A DNA stretch of 64,000 bases, taken from assembly GCA_947044365.1 (NCBI GenBank), contig OX345636.1, positions 29,864,466 through 29,928,465 on the forward strand, in the 5' to 3' direction. Below are positions 12,061 to 23,200 of this stretch, one piece after another. Both the position numbers and the translations under genes were made by a program. The notes beneath the pieces are model-generated. The model was not told the origin of the DNA and did not search any database. It saw only the letters and a list, made by a program, of their open reading frames with translations. This DNA is from Petrosia ficiformis (lineage: Eukaryota; Porifera; Demospongiae; Haplosclerida; Petrosiidae). Position 1 is the stretch's first letter; every line of letters starts with the position of its first letter.

Positions 12061-12206
12061 TGTACAACTGTAAATACCGCATAGTTCACAAGTAACGATT
12101 TGATTGAATTTTGAGACAAACGGCACGCCATATCTTGCTGCAGGGGCTGACCCCTCGCTGAAAGGGCGAGGCTAGAATTAATTAATAATTTTGTATAATA
12201 TTGGTT

Positions 12207-15200
12207 ATGAAGAAAGTCCTTTCATTTGGAAATCGCTCTAGAGTCATTGCTGATTTAAAAAGAGCTAAAGAAACAAACAAAATATCTTTTGAAAATTTGA
12301 GGCTTGCATCTGTTTTAGTTCCTCTAATCGATGGAAAAGAACCAAAATTGTTGTTTACTGTACGATCAAGAAGTTTACGTCATGACCGAGGACAAGTTAG
12401 GTATGTAATAATAATTTTATCATAGTTATACTAGACTAATAATTTTTATTGGTATACTAGACTAATACTATACCCCTGGTGTGCTCTGTTTGAGTTGACC
12501 AATCAGACCAGGTTATACATTACTCATTTTTTACAGTACCAGTGGTTTTCCATAACAAGCCCTTCCTAGTTTATGCAAAAGGCTAATAGAGGGTAGTCTT
12601 GCGTAGCCAGACCCAACCTACTACGAAGGAAGGGTCTGGTCAACCCACTGCACTAGTGTTCATCAAGAGCTTCTTAGAAGTTTAGTGAGTGTCAAACCAC
12701 ACACCCACTAATGATAATTATAAATCGGACGCGTGGATATATACTGCATGGCTTACATAATATTATAATGAATATCATTGGCGGTTTGTCACCCACTAAA
12801 TTCACCAAAAATCTGGTGAAACTATTGACGAACGCTAGTACAGTGAGTTGACCAGACCCTTCCTTCGTAGTAGGTTGGGTCTGGCTATGCGAGACTAAAC
12901 AGAGGTTGTGGTAAACAGCTGTTTATATCTTGTTTCGAGAGTCACCAGAAAGTTGGTATTCAAATATATGTTAACTGCCAAAAGCAATTAGTTATAGTTG
13001 GAGCAACTTCTATAACCAAATTTAGAAGACTGGATTCTAACTTACTTTGCTGGAAAGAAGAGATGGAAGAAACCCAAAGATGGAAAATTATTCTTCATTA
13101 GTTGAGGAAGCCAAGCCAGCAATCCATATTTTTTATACCAGCTCAAAGTGTATATTTAATATGCTGCATTGGATATAAACACATAAAAATGCTTATTTAA
13201 TTCAGAAAATAAATTGTTTTCTCAGCATGGTATGGTATAAGTCGTTAATGCGGTTGCTATGTGTTTACACACCTTGGACCTGTATCCCCACAGCAACCTC
13301 AACCTCAGTGTATAAATCTATACTGAATTCAAATTCTCACACAATGTAAAGATATACATTAATTTTGTATCATCAGAGATAATGGTAGTACATTCTATGT
13401 AGGAAGTTAGGAATACTGCCCACACTTTTCAATTACAATTAATGAGTTGAAATTATGTAGAGATAAATCTTTATAAACAAAATTAACATCTTTGATATCT
13501 ATGACTAATGATCACAATAGTATTACAGATGCGTCCTTACATTTCTTTTATGACCAGACAAGAAAGTATCAATAGCTGTAATTATTAATACAAGTCCATG
13601 ATATTTATATTCCTTCTTGAACTGAGACAGTTGCCTATATGTACTATACTTCTTAAAATTCATCCTTCAGGTTATTCAGACTGATATTAATCATATATTT
13701 GTGGTACCATCAAAGTAGTTTTAGCACAGCAATTGTCACCAACCACACATAAGTACATAGGTACTGTTTCTTAATTAGATGTCTTGTAACAATTAAGAAA
13801 CACAATGGATCTTGTTTCAAGTCAGTTACTGAGGAAGCACTGCTTCAAAACAAGTAGAATTGAGGTAGTGACTGCTATAACTAACCATCAATAATTTTCC
13901 AGCTCCATCTATTTTATTACTGTTTATAATAGACCTGTCCAGTATATGAGCTGAAGTATGCAATTAGTAATAATTGTACGTGACATCATTTCTGGACTCA
14001 GTTGCTGATGCCATTTTTTAAGTTTAAGCATTGACTGTAATGTAAAGTTTGAAATTCGCGCGCTAGAGATGCATATCGTTTTGCTCTATTTGAAGAAACA
14101 TGAAAGCAAAACAGGAATTTTCCACATGTAGAGGCGTGAAAAATAGCGATGGCTGGTCGTTGTTTCGTCTGTGGAAATACTCGACAAAAGGACCGTTCAA
14201 TTTCATTACACCGATTGCCGAGTAGCAGCGATAAGAGAAAGCAGTGGTTGGAAGCCCTGAAGCTTAATGAAGTAGATATAAAGACAAATGCAAGAATTTG
14301 CAATCGAAATTTTCGTGGTGGGGATGCCAGGAAAGCGCTGGCTCCAGATATAAACCTTGGGAAAAGATTTGCTTCTCCAAGGAAACAATGGACTGCAAGA
14401 GCTCAAAGAGCAAAGGGACGAGAAACTAAAAAATCACCACTTGAGAGCAACAACTGTGTGACTCTCGAGTGGTTCTGTTAGAGCAGCTCCTGGTATGTCG
14501 TCTTCCGTCAGTTTAATAACAATGCTCTCTTCCTGCTCCTCCATTCTGCCAGCTCTTTTTCACACGTTCTATAACTTGTATTGTACCGTATAACACTTGG
14601 AAATAAAACTGTAATTTATCTATTTCTTTCGTTAAAAGGGAGTATTACGGTGTAGTTTACAGGCGACAAATTACTCCAACTTCCATTCACTACAATACTT
14701 AAGACGACAAAATGGCTGGGGAACTTGAGTCCGGAAGTGACATCACGTAGCAATTATTGATTTAATTTTCATACCATACATACTTTAACTTATACTGGAC
14801 AGGACTATTATTATATAATTATGCATAAGATTGCAGAATAATTAGTTTGTACATCTGGAGTCCTGGCATAAGTTGTATCATCATATAACAAAATTAGCAA
14901 AGCATTGTTTTTGTTGTTGAAACCACTAATAACTAGACAGGCTGTATTGATTATAGCGAGTATTGTTTTTCTGTATCCATAGTAACCTTTGATTTTGTAT
15001 GGTAATGGGTATTGTTGTAATGCTAATTAAAGCTTCCCAGGTGGATTGAAAGAATCTGAGGATTATTCACCAATACACACAGCTCTTCGTGAAACAGAGG
15101 AAGAATTGGGAATTCCAACAGGTGATATTGATGTTTGGGGAGAACTACCTTCAATGCCTGACAGGGTAAGAGGTGTTAGTGCAAGTTTATAACTATATTA

Positions 15201-18200
15201 TAACTATCTATAATTATTACAACTACACATGTATATTATATCCATTGATAGTTCATGATTATAGCAGTGCGATAATACCACCGTCCCTCCTTGTGGTTTC
15301 ATTGGCACAATAGTGCCGCCTTAACCATCCATTTGATCTGTGCTTTATGGTGCCGTGGTGCGCTATTTCATGTGAAACTTACAGCAAATAATATAGCACT
15401 TTAACAATGATTCTGTGACTGATAGCTGATTTTACCCCCAAATTGGTATATCACAACACTGACAATTTCATCTACATGTATAACTTAGGAGACATGTGAC
15501 TGACAATGGCCTGTAAGTTGAAGTGGGTGTAACTAGAATGCATGATTTTTCGTAGTCTTTGAATTCAGGTCTCTTCAAAAAATAGAAGTCAAGTAATCTT
15601 ACAAGATGCTTGTAACCTACTTTTTAAAGTGAAAAATGGCATTTCTCCACTTGTTTAATTCCATCTTGCTTCCATGTTCAGTGTACTGGTAGCAAACTGA
15701 GCAATTTAGGATTTTTAGGGTCAGGAACATCCATTGGGATAAATTGTCAGTGCTTGATGTTCGTCCCCTCCCCGTAAACAACATTTAACCCACATTAAGT
15801 AGAAATAAGTTGCTTAGGATTAGATATACCCATCACATGCTTGTTCCTTCCTTGCGTGTAATAGTCACCCTGTTTATTGGTGACAGCACCAGCAACAATT
15901 GAGTCTATCACATTATGAAGAGACTTGAAGTCTGCTACCCTTTGGTCTAGAATATTATAAGGATAAGTACAGGTTATACACCGAGGTAAAGGTCTCTACT
16001 AGATTTATCAAACCGAGGGCCGAAGGCACGAGGTTTGATAAATCTAGTAAAGACCGTACTGAGGTGTATAACGCACTTCTACCATGCTATAGCAATGCAT
16101 TTCATTCGCGCACAAAATACAGTAACTAAGCAAATCTTTGCACGTGGCAACAGTATACATAATTTCACTAACCTAGGCCTATAGATATAGTGTGGATTTC
16201 TGTGACTCTTTAGATCAACAGTCAATCGCAAATGACAGAAAGAGCTCTACAATCTACATGTGGGAGACTTCCGGCTCCTCCTCGTAGCCATTGTCTACAA
16301 ATGTAACAGATGTATTAACTGAACATGTATAAAGTAGGACAGGCCTCCACTCCAGTATAAGGTGTGGTCTTCCAACAGCAATATGCAATCGTGTATTGAT
16401 CGATCGCGATCACGAGTTCGCGATGCAAGAACAGCCCCACCCAACTCTTTTGGAATCGCGTCGATATCGATCTCATACGAGAGGAATCAATAGAGCTCTG
16501 AATGACCTCAATCACAGGCATACACACTGGTGTCAGATTTTCAAAAAGAACAAGCATCACTATGAATTACAGCTAATAATTATAGCTACAGTTGTATAGT
16601 CAATGCTTCGCAGCGAGGGTAATAATCTTTTAATGTGTAATTTATAAAACATTATCATTAAAAAAACTCTGACAAAATTATTATACAATCCTGGGAAAAT
16701 AATCCCGGGAGGTTTCAATATAATATTGAACCTCTCCAGGAGGTTTAATATGAGATTTTTTAACCTCATTTTGAGCAATTTCATTGGTCAATTAACTACA
16801 AGCATGGTAGAAGACTTTTTCTCATATACAATGATGTGTCCTGGACAACAGTTAAAGATGGTCATGGGAAACCATCCTTTTTTTTATTTTCCATTGCATA
16901 TCGACACAGCCAAGAACAAAGAAGCTGCAAATCATCAGTATGCAATATATAATTTTGAGCATAGATTTTCTAATTTTGAAACATGAGATTTCTTCCATGG
17001 CTGAACGTTTTGCCAATTTGTTACAGTGAGATTGATTTTTAGGAAGAAATGTTGTTAGTCGCACTTTCAATCCGATTATGCTTCAAAAATTTAGACAATA
17101 CTTTTTTGTTTTTTTGATTGATTTTCTTTCTTGTGGTCCTTGTGTGGTCAATACTGGAATGCATATAATAACAATAGTGGTATAATAATAATTACAAAAA
17201 AAAACATTCTACTATTTATACTACATTAGACTGTACAAGATACTATGTAGCATGCATGATGTTGTAGAGGTCACACGCACTGGTCTGTGTCACACGCATT
17301 TGGTTGTGTGTCAAACTTGTGACTGGATTGCAGTTTCAGGTAGACATCAGGCAGTAGTCCTTTTTCTCTATTCAGAGCATCTTCCTCTTTGTGTATGTGC
17401 CAAGACTCCATTGTACATCAAGCATGTGTGAAAGCATGTTGATCGATTACTGTGGTGTTGTCCCAATCAATCTTGTGGTTGGTAGAGATTACAGGCTCAA
17501 CTATTGCTCAGCTAAGGCACTATTGTTTACATCAAATGTGCGAACAGATCTTTGATGTTCTTTCACACGTTGTGCAAGAGTTCTTCCTGTCTGTCTGATG
17601 TACGACTTGGAACAATCAGAACATGGAATCTTGTAAACAACTCCTTCCTGTTGGTAAGCTGGGACAGGTTCCTTAGGGTTACACAAGATTTGTCTGAGAC
17701 CATTAGAAGCTATCCGAAGGGTACTAGAACTCTTAAACATCCCGACCAGGACTCTGAGACAAATCTGAGAGTCCTGGTCAGTCTGAAAAAGGTCGGGATG
17801 TTTAAGGGTTCTAGTACCCTTCAGATAGCTTCTAATCGTCTCAGACAAATCTTGTATAACCCTAAGGACCCTGTCCCAGCTCACCATCAGGAAGGAGTTG
17901 TTTACAAGATTCCTTGTTCTGATTGCGATGTTGGAGAATCTTGGATTATTTTTGAGTAATTTACGTGTTCAGAGTCATGATTGCACATTCACAATAAGTG
18001 GAAGAGAGAGGTGGCACTCAAGCAATTCTTTACGAATATACCACCAAGCTTGTTCACATGTTGGCTCTTCACCATCTCATCCTATATAACTGCCACAAGT
18101 GGAAAATTCAGGAATGCGAATGATGATCATGTGATATAATACGATTATTGTAAACCCTTACTTGTGCAGGCAGGCCAGCCAACAGGACTTGTGGGGCCTG

Positions 18201-19052
18201 GGGCAAACTTTCAAAATGGGGCCCCATTCAATTTATTTTGCAAACCGGTTTAATAACTGTAAACATTTGGCTTAGTTGGGCCCAGGGCAAAATGCCCCAC
18301 CTGTGTGGAGGTCGTGATCAATCAAAATGATCCTCAGGAAATTAGCATCTTAAGTGAAGGCAATGTCAATTGAAGAGTGGTTATTTAAGTTTTAATCCAG
18401 TTAGAAAAGGCTTACATTACAAGCTAGCCTTTGTCTCTTCTCTTAACAGTAGAAAAGGAGAAGTGAAGGCACTTCTTTTGTGATGTGGTATGCCTTATGA
18501 GTATTTTCTGGAGATATCAAGAGTTGAAAATCAACTATACATAAGACTTACTATTGCTGATTATTATAGCTGATACAACCAATTACCATATAATCACGTA
18601 CACTATATAGAAATTGCATGTATGGTGTATAATTGTTTGTATAATAGATTTAATGATTATAATTACTTTTTCTTCTCAGCAAAGAAAGCAATTGATTACT
18701 CCTGTACTAGCAACCATTTCTGATTCATCAGTTGAAACTATAAAGTTGCAAAAATCAGAGGTAATTGTTTTGTTGTGTTGATGTATTAGTGTTTAATTTA
18801 TTCCTAACAGCAGAAGTTTGTTAAAATCATTAATTTTGAAAACACAATAATATGCGTTTCAATTTGTCACAACAGGTTGATCATGTGTTCACAGTTCCAT
18901 TATCAGTATTGTGTAAAGCTGAAAACAGGAGATATACTATTTTTAAAGGACATCCATACGCATTTCCAGTTTATTTTGGTGGACCCAGACGAATTTGGGG
19001 ATTAACTGGTTTTATTTTAGATGCAGTACTAAATATATTGTTGAATCCATGA
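12207..19052 (+). CDS. NUDT8: Nudix hydrolase, NUDT8/NUDT7-like CoA diphosphatase
   Basis: Four exons: 12207-12400, 15033-15165, 18680-18760 and 18876-19052. Phases are consistent throughout and give 194 residues ending in TGA. Enzymes of this group split coenzyme A or acyl-CoA into 3',5'-ADP and phosphopantetheine in mitochondria or peroxisomes. The junction of exons 1 and 2 restores the family signature GQVSFPGG, and exon 2 supplies the Nudix box helix ALRETEEELGI (catalytic REXXEE). Exon 4 carries the family's C-terminal signature: DHVFTVPLSVL, then GHPYAFPVYF and GGPRRIWGLTGFI. The start MKKVLSFGN is the first ATG in frame and gives the N-terminus expected for the family. A lysine/arginine-rich N-terminus is compatible with mitochondrial import, and no peroxisomal SKL-type end is present (it ends LNP). 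Introns of 2.6 and 3.5 kb are swollen by transposons, and a foldback element ends 63 bp upstream. Known NUDT8 is slightly longer. Confidence 0.9.
12592..12898. mobile_element. TIR element (GTCTYGCRTAGCCAGACC family) in NUDT8 intron 1
   Basis: A terminal inverted repeat of about 50 bp begins TAGTCTTGCGTAGCCAGACC on the left and ends as the reverse complement, GGTCTGGCTATGCGAGACTA, on the right. Flanking TA is compatible with a TA target. The interior shows further weak symmetry (GGTTTGTCACCCACTAAATT against the left side). It is about 305 bp with no ORF. Related ends occur at 54355-55063 and near 58080. Confidence 0.8.
12900..14140. other. Intronic spacer in NUDT8 intron 1
   Basis: AT-rich intron sequence with no credible exon on either strand. 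Confidence 0.4.
14149..14481 (+). CDS. THAP-type zinc finger ORF, degenerate, nested in intron
   Basis: A 110-codon frame opens with a THAP-like DNA-binding module: MAGRCFVCGNTRQKDRSISL with the CxxC pair at residues 5 and 8, a proline/tryptophan segment (HRLP...QWLEAL, W33), and the ICNRNF motif near 51-55. In functional THAP domains the last pair is C-x2-H followed by F. Here the histidine is replaced by asparagine (CNRNF), so zinc binding should be impaired. A lysine/arginine-rich tail follows and the frame stops soon after. THAP modules head both cellular regulators and P-element-like transposases. Its place inside NUDT8 intron 1 and its truncation suggest a transposon-derived or recently copied exon. 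No second exon was found. Confidence 0.6.
   Translation: MAGRCFVCGNTRQKDRSISLHRLPSSSDKRKQWLEALKLNEVDIKTNARICNRNFRGGDARKALAPDINLGKRFASPRKQWTARAQRAKGRETKKSPLESNNCVTLEWFC
15166..15970. other. NUDT8 intron 2, 5' part
   Basis: No coding stretch seen. A run of ordinary AT-rich intron sequence. Confidence 0.4.
15974..16071. mobile_element. Near-perfect 98-bp hairpin
   Basis: TTATACACC at the left pairs with GGTGTATAA at the right. The stem continues through AGATTTATCAAACC and GGTTTGATAAATCT with a small CGAGGGCCGAAGGCACG-type loop. It resembles the inner hairpin at 3851-3920 (a GC-rich CGCCTTCGGCTCG loop), so the two may belong to one hairpin family. Confidence 0.7.
17501..17760 (-). pseudogene. 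Penelope-like element GIY-YIG fragment, copy 1
   Basis: Read on the minus strand, the frame ends with a GIY-YIG endonuclease start: GVVYKIPCSDCSKSYIRQTG and then RTLAQRVKEHQ. The segment before it (RQILCNPKEPVPAYQQEG) matches the usual approach to this domain in Penelope-like retroelements. The second GIY-YIG tyrosine is kept, while the expected glycine of YIGQTG is arginine. Only the C-terminal part is present. It is joined head to head with copy 2. Confidence 0.75.
17770..17930 (+). pseudogene. Penelope-like element GIY-YIG fragment, copy 2 (opposite strand)
   Basis: A plus-strand copy of the same module: RQILYNPKDPVPAHHQEG, then VVYKIPCSDC, where similarity ends. It mirrors copy 1 about an axis near 17768, so about 125 bp on each side form an inverted repeat (17630-17752 against 17790-17912). 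The sequence at the axis (CCAGGACTCT...GAGAGTCCTGG) is itself palindromic. Confidence 0.75.
18185..18301. mobile_element. GC-rich inverted-repeat remnant
   Basis: GTGGGGCCTGGGGCAAA at the left is mirrored by GGGCAAAATGCCCCAC at the right. It stands out by base composition from the AT-rich intron. Confidence 0.45.
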
Positions 19053-20232
19053 AATATTAATTAGAAATAATTATTTATTTGAAAGTTATTCTTAATTAGA
19101 TGTCACTGTGTGTGGAATATTTAATGTACACAATTGTAATTGATCTTGCTATCTTCAAAAGTTCACAATGTATTATCAGCAGAACATTTTTTTATTCCAT
19201 CAGCTACATTTCATTGCAGTTGCTCTATTAGATTATCATAAACATTATAGAAACTTACACCTAACCAAAGGGCAGTACCATATTACACAGTGGAGTAGGA
19301 AGCTGTTTCATATGCATATGACTATGTGGTTGCTGATTTGGGGAGGGGAATGTTCCCCATCCTGTGTGAAGCACAGAAGACAAAAAATGGTCATGAAAAG
19401 TGGAATATTATTGGGTCACTTGCTGGTTCTGAGTTGGTTACATGAAGCATACCCTGGTACCTATTGGGTGCCAAATGAGTCAAAATTGTTTTGTGTTGGC
19501 TGCTCCATTATTACCCCTTCTGATATACTATATCCGACATCCGATATACTATATCCGACATCAGATATCATATCAGACGTCGTATATAGTAAATCCAACG
19601 GGGGGGGGGGGTCTGGGGGGGCTCTGCCCCCCCAGTTTAGGCCTTGGGATCGTTAGGGTTATCATCCATGTTGTTTGAGTCGGGAGACGCGAATAATTTT
19701 GACGCAAACGGCACTCCATAGGTACCAGCATCTCCCACTCTGCAAACATTTGGAAGCCATTATATGTTCAGCTCCCATACTCATGATTTCAGCCACAATA
19801 GTAGTTTCTGCACTCGAAGTTTAGTTTTACTGCATCAGTAAGTTCAAAAACACACAAGTTTATAATAAATATTATTTTAGATATAATTATTATCAATAAT
19901 GTAACATTGTATTGTTTGCCCTTTCAATAATATTTGAGCCAGGGAATGATATTCACACAGTGTGGTGCTGGTTTTGTACTGCAAATGTTTTCATTATGCA
20001 ATTATGTCATTAATAATTGTGAAGCCAATCAGTGACTGACTTGTGACAAGGGTTCTGTACAGCAAGTGCATTCATTGCTAGATAGTGTTTAGGGTAGGCT
20101 GGCTGCATGCATGGTAACTCCTTTTTCATTTTTCATTCCTACAAATTCACTGTGTCTTGTTAACAAAGAAAATTACAACAATAAAATTTTAACAAATACA
20201 ATTATGGACGTAAGCGAATACAGTGTACATAA
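19053..20232. other. Convergent intergenic region between NUDT8-like and receptor genes
   Basis: About 1.2 kb between two genes that converge. It holds a G-rich hairpin with a run of G's at about 19600-19633 and a TCCGATATACTATATCCGAC direct repeat at about 19520-19570. It also holds a segment at 19681-19720 resembling the end of the foldback element (GACGCAAACGGCACTCCATA against GACAAACGGCACGCCATA). No gene was seen. Confidence 0.45.
19520..19725. mobile_element. Transposon-end remnant with G-run hairpin
   Basis: Contains tandem CCGACATCCGATATACTATAT copies, a G tract with a CTGGGGGGGCTCTGCCCCCCCAG-type hairpin, and a CAAACGGCACTCCATA motif close to the termini of the foldback element at 10834-12143. 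Confidence 0.4.
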
Positions 20233-23200
20233 TCACGTAGTTTTATATTCTATATGATCATGTCTGCTAACATATCTCTCTATCAATGGAAAAAAATCAC
20301 CTCTTGCTACACTGTCTGGTGAAGTGAGTGGTGTTGATTCTCTTCTCAAACTCTGAAAAGAACCACCTCTGACTCCCTTGTAAAAATGTATACTGTTCTC
20401 TCTCTACAAAGTAAATAGGAACATGCAATGATATGGAGGATCATCAATCCTAACCAGTGCATAGTTCTCCATTTAATTCTAGCTTTACACCAATCATGCT
20501 CAGACACAAAATATAAGATAATTTATAAACTGAAAAATATCTGACAATGTGGTCTACGATGTACATGTACATGACCCCTACAATACTGAAGCACATTAAC
20601 AAATATGTAAGGAGGCATGATCAATGATAGTAGTGATCTTTACAACAATAAAGTGATCATTCAAGTACAGGGATGTTTTTAGCAAGGGGGGGAGGGGAGG
20701 CAAAACCTGGGTTAAGCAAATTAATTTGGGGTGGGGCAGAGTACAGTGTGCATGCTCCATGCAGGGGGGGTCTGGAGGCATGCATCCCCTGTAAAATGTT
20801 GATTTTGGACCCCTAAATAGGGTAATATGACACAATCTGGGAGTAAATTTACACTTGAGTATGCATGACATGTGTCACTGTGGGATACATATTCTATACT
20901 CGGAGAGTTCTATAATTATTTAGAAAATGCCGAGTGGTGCTAATACTTTTACATGTTAATAGATGACATGAAAACACACCTGAAGGAACCAATTACTAAT
21001 AGCATGCTGGTAGCAATGTCCAATGGCAGCAAAGTTGTATCAGTGGCTGATGCGTGGATATTAATTAGTTAATTCGAACTAAAATAACTATTCTCAAATC
21101 TCAAGTTATTACTATTTAAGCACTAAAATTAATAGCATTAATGTGAAGTACCCACTGCATGATAAATGAATGCAGTACTCTGCACTGCAGAACCCTCACC
21201 ACTGTAGCTTGATGTAGTTCTTACTACGCCACAGTGGTGAGGTTTCTGTGCAGCACAGCATTCATTAATAATTAATCACTTGTATTCATCTACGACATTT
21301 ACATTCAGTTGATAGAAGAAATATCTGAACACTGCTTCTGGGATTAGACAAATAAATGAAGTTGCTCCCGTTACAGTTTCAACTTGTAATAATAATAATT
21401 TTTCCATACAGTTTTGAATACATGATAGTACCATTGTTTAAACAGATTATTACATACTGACCTCCCTTAGTTTTATTCTTAAAATGTCAATTTTTTCCTT
21501 CTTTTCTTCAAATCTCACACTCAGTTCTTCTTGAATGTGTGTAAGTTTCTTTGTCTTTTTATGCCCTAACCAGTCTTTGTACATTAAAAGGAACTAAACA
21601 AAGAAACAAACATCATACAGTAGATCTTAAAGTAAGTAGTACTCTACAAAATACATTCAACTTTCAATCCATATACTTATATCAGCAAGTGCTGTTTAAT
21701 ACCCATAGAAAAACCACTTTCCTGACGATTCACACATATGATTCTATTAATTATTAAGGCTGTGCCTCTTATATCGAGACTGTGACATTCATCATTGGTC
21801 TAAGGAGGCCCGTCAACAATGAATATACTTACCTACCAGAATTGGTTAATGACATGAACACTTGATGAATGCATAAGGGAAGCACATTGAAGGTGGCTTA
21901 CTATGTAACTGAGCTGATTTAACCCTACTTTTCATAGACCATATGATTCAACGTACCACTTGGTGAGGTAATACTTCCAGTCCCAGTACACAGCATAATA
22001 GGCTTTGAGCCTCTTGCTTTATATTTGTTGCACCCATTATAATTAGTAATATATATGTACAACTAATACATTGTTACCAAAAACATAATTCTGTGTAAGC
22101 ATTTACAAAATGGAGACACACAAATGTGTTTCTTAGTTTGTAAACACATGGATAAGCAATTATACTAGTGAAACTATGTAGAGAGTTACATACCTTTGGA
22201 ATATATAGACCTCCAAGTACAGTTGTAGGAAATAACAAAAAAAATGCGAAGTCTATCCAATACAATTGTGAAATAGACTCTCCATCATTCACGATAAGCA
22301 ACAGTATTACTTTGATAAGAAATGATGGTGCAACAGCAATGAATATCATAAATATTGTTCGTGTAGCAAACTCTCCTTCTTGAGCAAAATGTGATAAAAT
22401 TTTGGAGTTTTGATATGCTAAAAACACAAGAAGAATACACAACAAAAAGTAATAGCCAAGCAAAGATGCTTCCCATCCAGTTCTGTGTTCTGAATTGCAT
22501 GATATTGTAATTCTGAAAGTATTAATAGAATCATCCACCATCTAAAAGAGTGCAAAGTATTGAGTGTATCTTGTATATAATTTAAATTCATTCATTTAAT
22601 ATACATAAATAATTATATTCATATTTATAGCCTGCTATATGGTGTTGCTGCTATTGTGATAAAACACTGACAACAGAAGGTCATAAGGGTAAGGAACCTT
22701 CTTAAGTAAAGTACCTTTAATGGCATTGGCATGCACAACATGTTTACTTATAATTCCCAGTTTCATGGCATATTGGCAGATGTAACTGCAGTACTAGTAT
22801 AGATGCAAGCAAGGATGTCCAGGCAAAGAGATGTAGCATGTCGTTGTAAACATGTACCTGTAGACCTGAACCTTAGAAGAGCAGCCTAAAGTGAAGTCTC
22901 GAGCTCCTCTCTCAGGGTTCAGGTCTCATATTGCTTATAGCCTGATATACACCTCGAAGCCATGCTATATATATTACCAGGAGCACATGAACAGAAGGAG
23001 CGTATATCAGCAATATAAATTCTGTGCTGACCTTTGTCTATTAAAGATAATGATATTCATAAAGTTCTAGATGTAAACAAACACGCCCCACTATCCTAAC
23101 ACAAAATGGACTGTTAAAGAAAACAGTGTTGTAAGAATTTATAGTTAAGCGTATAAATGTGGAGCACCACTTGTGTTAGTTGTTTTTTTATTTATTAATG

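Larger units (their letters stand above)
10834..12143. mobile_element. Foldback element with 30-bp repeats in both arms
   Basis: The ends are inverted copies: TGCAG..TTGC.ATGGCGTGCC with GTTTGTCTCAAAATTCAA.C at 10834 and its reverse complement ending at 12143, sharing about 85 bases with few mismatches. Inside each end lies a tandem array of one 30-bp unit (CGATATTTATAAATAACTGT plus TACTTTTGAT). The left array is about 10910-11410 and the right array, in opposite orientation, about 11845-12060. The middle (11410-11845) is unique and holds a possible exon at 11458-11640. This is the architecture of foldback (FB-type) DNA transposons. No transposase was seen. The right end lies 63 bp before the NUDT8-like start codon, so it may supply or disturb that promoter. 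Confidence 0.85.

Noticed and set aside
17552..17770. Extended N-terminal part of the Penelope-like frames on each strand
   Set aside because: This part is the antisense of the opposite copy across the palindrome, so only the outer halves are genuine coding sequence.
19168..19656. 162-codon frame downstream of the Nudix gene
   Set aside because: No family likeness. It ends in a low-complexity G-run segment and lies in the 3' flank.
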